A DNA stretch of 64,000 nt from NCBI RefSeq assembly GCF_020831925.1, contig NZ_JAFIFQ010000011.1, positions 1-64,000 of the forward strand, in the 5' to 3' direction. The stretch comes from Alkalimonas sp. Lineage in GTDB: Bacteria > Pseudomonadota > Gammaproteobacteria > Enterobacterales > Alteromonadaceae. The notes beneath the pieces are model-generated. The model had not been told where the DNA came from. It worked only from the letters and a program-made list of their open reading frames with translations, and made no database searches. Position numbers and translations under genes: made by a program. Numbering within the stretch: the stretch's first letter is position 1; each line of letters starts with the position of its first letter. Shown in pieces: positions 63,224-64,000 of this stretch.

Positions 63224-64000
63224 GTGCCGGAAAAACTCAGCCCTGCTAAACTTCGAATTGGTCATGCCATTAAACTACCTCTTAGCTGGTTGCAACATCC
63301 CTTTATGTCCAACAAGCTGGTGATAGAAAATCAGCATCAAATTCGTATTATCCAGTCGCTTAAACTGGATTTTGTGTACTTTTACCCGGACAAAAGCCTG
63401 GCAGCACCTCCTGAGCCAAAACCAGCGTCTAATGAAGAAGTACTGCGACAGATTGATGAAGCTGCCGAATATCGTGCCACCTTACAGCAAAAAAAGTCGG
63501 CGCGTATCGAGGCTTCCAAAATGCGACGGCGCTCGATTCAAAAAACCGAAAAAGCATTTAACCAATCGTTTAAACAATTGCATGGCCTGATGAAAAAGCT
63601 CGGCAGCCAGCCAGTAACGGCCATTGAGGAAGCTACTCAACTGACCGCGCAAATGGCCGAACTGATTGCCCGCCCCGATGCGCTATCGCTGCATATGATT
63701 GCCACAGCGCAAAAAGATCAAGAAAACCTGTACTACCATGCGCTGAATGTGTCGACTTTATCGATGATGCTGGCAAAAAACATGCAGCTGACGGAACAGC
63801 AAATCCAACTGGTGGGCTTTGGCGCTTTGTTTCACGATATTGGCAAATTGCGTTTGCCAAGCCAAATAATGCGCAAAAAAGAGCCGCTGACAAAACCAGA
63901 GCAAAACCTGTTGAACCTACATACTCAGTATGGTGCCGAGCTGGCCGAGCGATTATCGGTGTTTCCACCAGAAGCGATTCCAATACTGATGCAGCACCAT
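63224..64000 (+). CDS. HD-GYP c-di-GMP phosphodiesterase, cut by window end
   Basis: Absent from the ORF track because it has no stop before base 64000; I read 259 codons from the GTG at 63224, which has GACAGGAAC upstream. The start (PEKLSPAKLRIGHAIKLPLSWLQHPFMSNKL) matches the DUF3391 region found before HD-GYP domains. A charged helical linker (about 60-130) follows. The catalytic domain begins near 165, with YYHALNVSTLSMMLAKNMQLTE and the metal site FHDIGKLRLP near 207-216, then a MQHHxE-like start at the edge. Expected to hydrolyse c-di-GMP; the GYP motif lies beyond the window. Confidence 0.9.
   Translation, partial: MPEKLSPAKLRIGHAIKLPLSWLQHPFMSNKLVIENQHQIRIIQSLKLDFVYFYPDKSLAAPPEPKPASNEEVLRQIDEAAEYRATLQQKKSARIEASKMRRRSIQKTEKAFNQSFKQLHGLMKKLGSQPVTAIEEATQLTAQMAELIARPDALSLHMIATAQKDQENLYYHALNVSTLSMMLAKNMQLTEQQIQLVGFGALFHDIGKLRLPSQIMRKKEPLTKPEQNLLNLHTQYGAELAERLSVFPPEAIPILMQHH

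Noticed and set aside
1-64000. tRNA, rRNA, CRISPR array, prophage or transposase
   Set aside because: No cloverleaf, repeat-spacer pattern, integrase or transposase-like protein was found by reading; a covariance-model scan was not possible.

Overview
This window reads as an ordinary chromosomal stretch of a Gram-negative gammaproteobacterium. Evidence includes Kdo-lipid A enzymes, lipoproteins with lipoboxes, RsmJ, oligopeptidase A (PrlC), YheT/YheU, YigZ, PspA, a bd-type quinol oxidase with CydDC, and a set of c-di-GMP proteins. The murB-birA-coaX order next to a stringent-type promoter, plus a DUF3083-type protein, fits an Alteromonadales/Chromatiaceae-like lineage (Rheinheimera/Alishewanella/Arsukibacterium type). 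That placement is inference without any database search. I see no rRNA, tRNA, CRISPR array, transposase, integrase or replication origin. No gene-free gap exceeds 300 bases; the largest, about 270 bases at 50637-50904, holds a sigma-54-type promoter for pspA.

Layout. 1-9.5 kb: cell-wall and cofactor genes (coaX, birA, murB), a cysteine-cluster protein, an alkyltransferase-like protein, a YhiN-type flavoprotein, a fused Kdo transferase/Kdo kinase with an upstream glycosyltransferase, a peroxiredoxin and rsmJ. 9.5-18.6 kb: a small lipoprotein, two tandem TraT-like lipoproteins, prlC, gor, an alpha/beta hydrolase, an M20 amidohydrolase and an MFS carrier. 18.8-27 kb: a cytochrome c lipoprotein, an Asp-box propeller lipoprotein, a family-3 solute-binding lipoprotein, an S9 peptidase, a GGDEF-EAL protein and a DUF3083-type protein.

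27-39 kb is the accessory region. A diverged 5' fragment of yigZ lies ahead of a HExxH lipoprotein gene, and the intact yigZ follows. Next comes a tightly overlapping four-gene SMC/kleisin-type operon (MksBEFG/Wadjet-like, in the unusual order ATPase-E-F-nuclease). An AT-richer islet on the other strand carries an Abi_2/HEPN protein and an unrecognised 624-residue protein with a C-terminal PD-(D/E)XK-like nuclease core. This is the best candidate for a poorly described defence region.

39-50.7 kb: a periplasmic histidine phosphatase, a GNAT-SnoaL fusion, a periplasmic propeller diguanylate cyclase, a SulP transporter, an isoprenylcysteine-methyltransferase-like membrane protein, a DUF1569 protein, a second family-3 binding protein, an outer-membrane barrel, yheTU, a DUF6746-like protein and a pspA operon. 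50.9-64 kb: a chemoreceptor with a periplasmic CZB-like zinc site; a six-gene operon cydA-cydB-cydD-cydC-rhodanese-DsrE; and, divergent from it, DUF2892-wHTH-sulfide:quinone oxidoreductase-membrane protein. Together these look like a sulfide/sulfane-sulfur and quinol-oxidation module around a shared regulatory gap. The window ends with an EAL-HDOD protein and an HD-GYP phosphodiesterase cut by the window edge.
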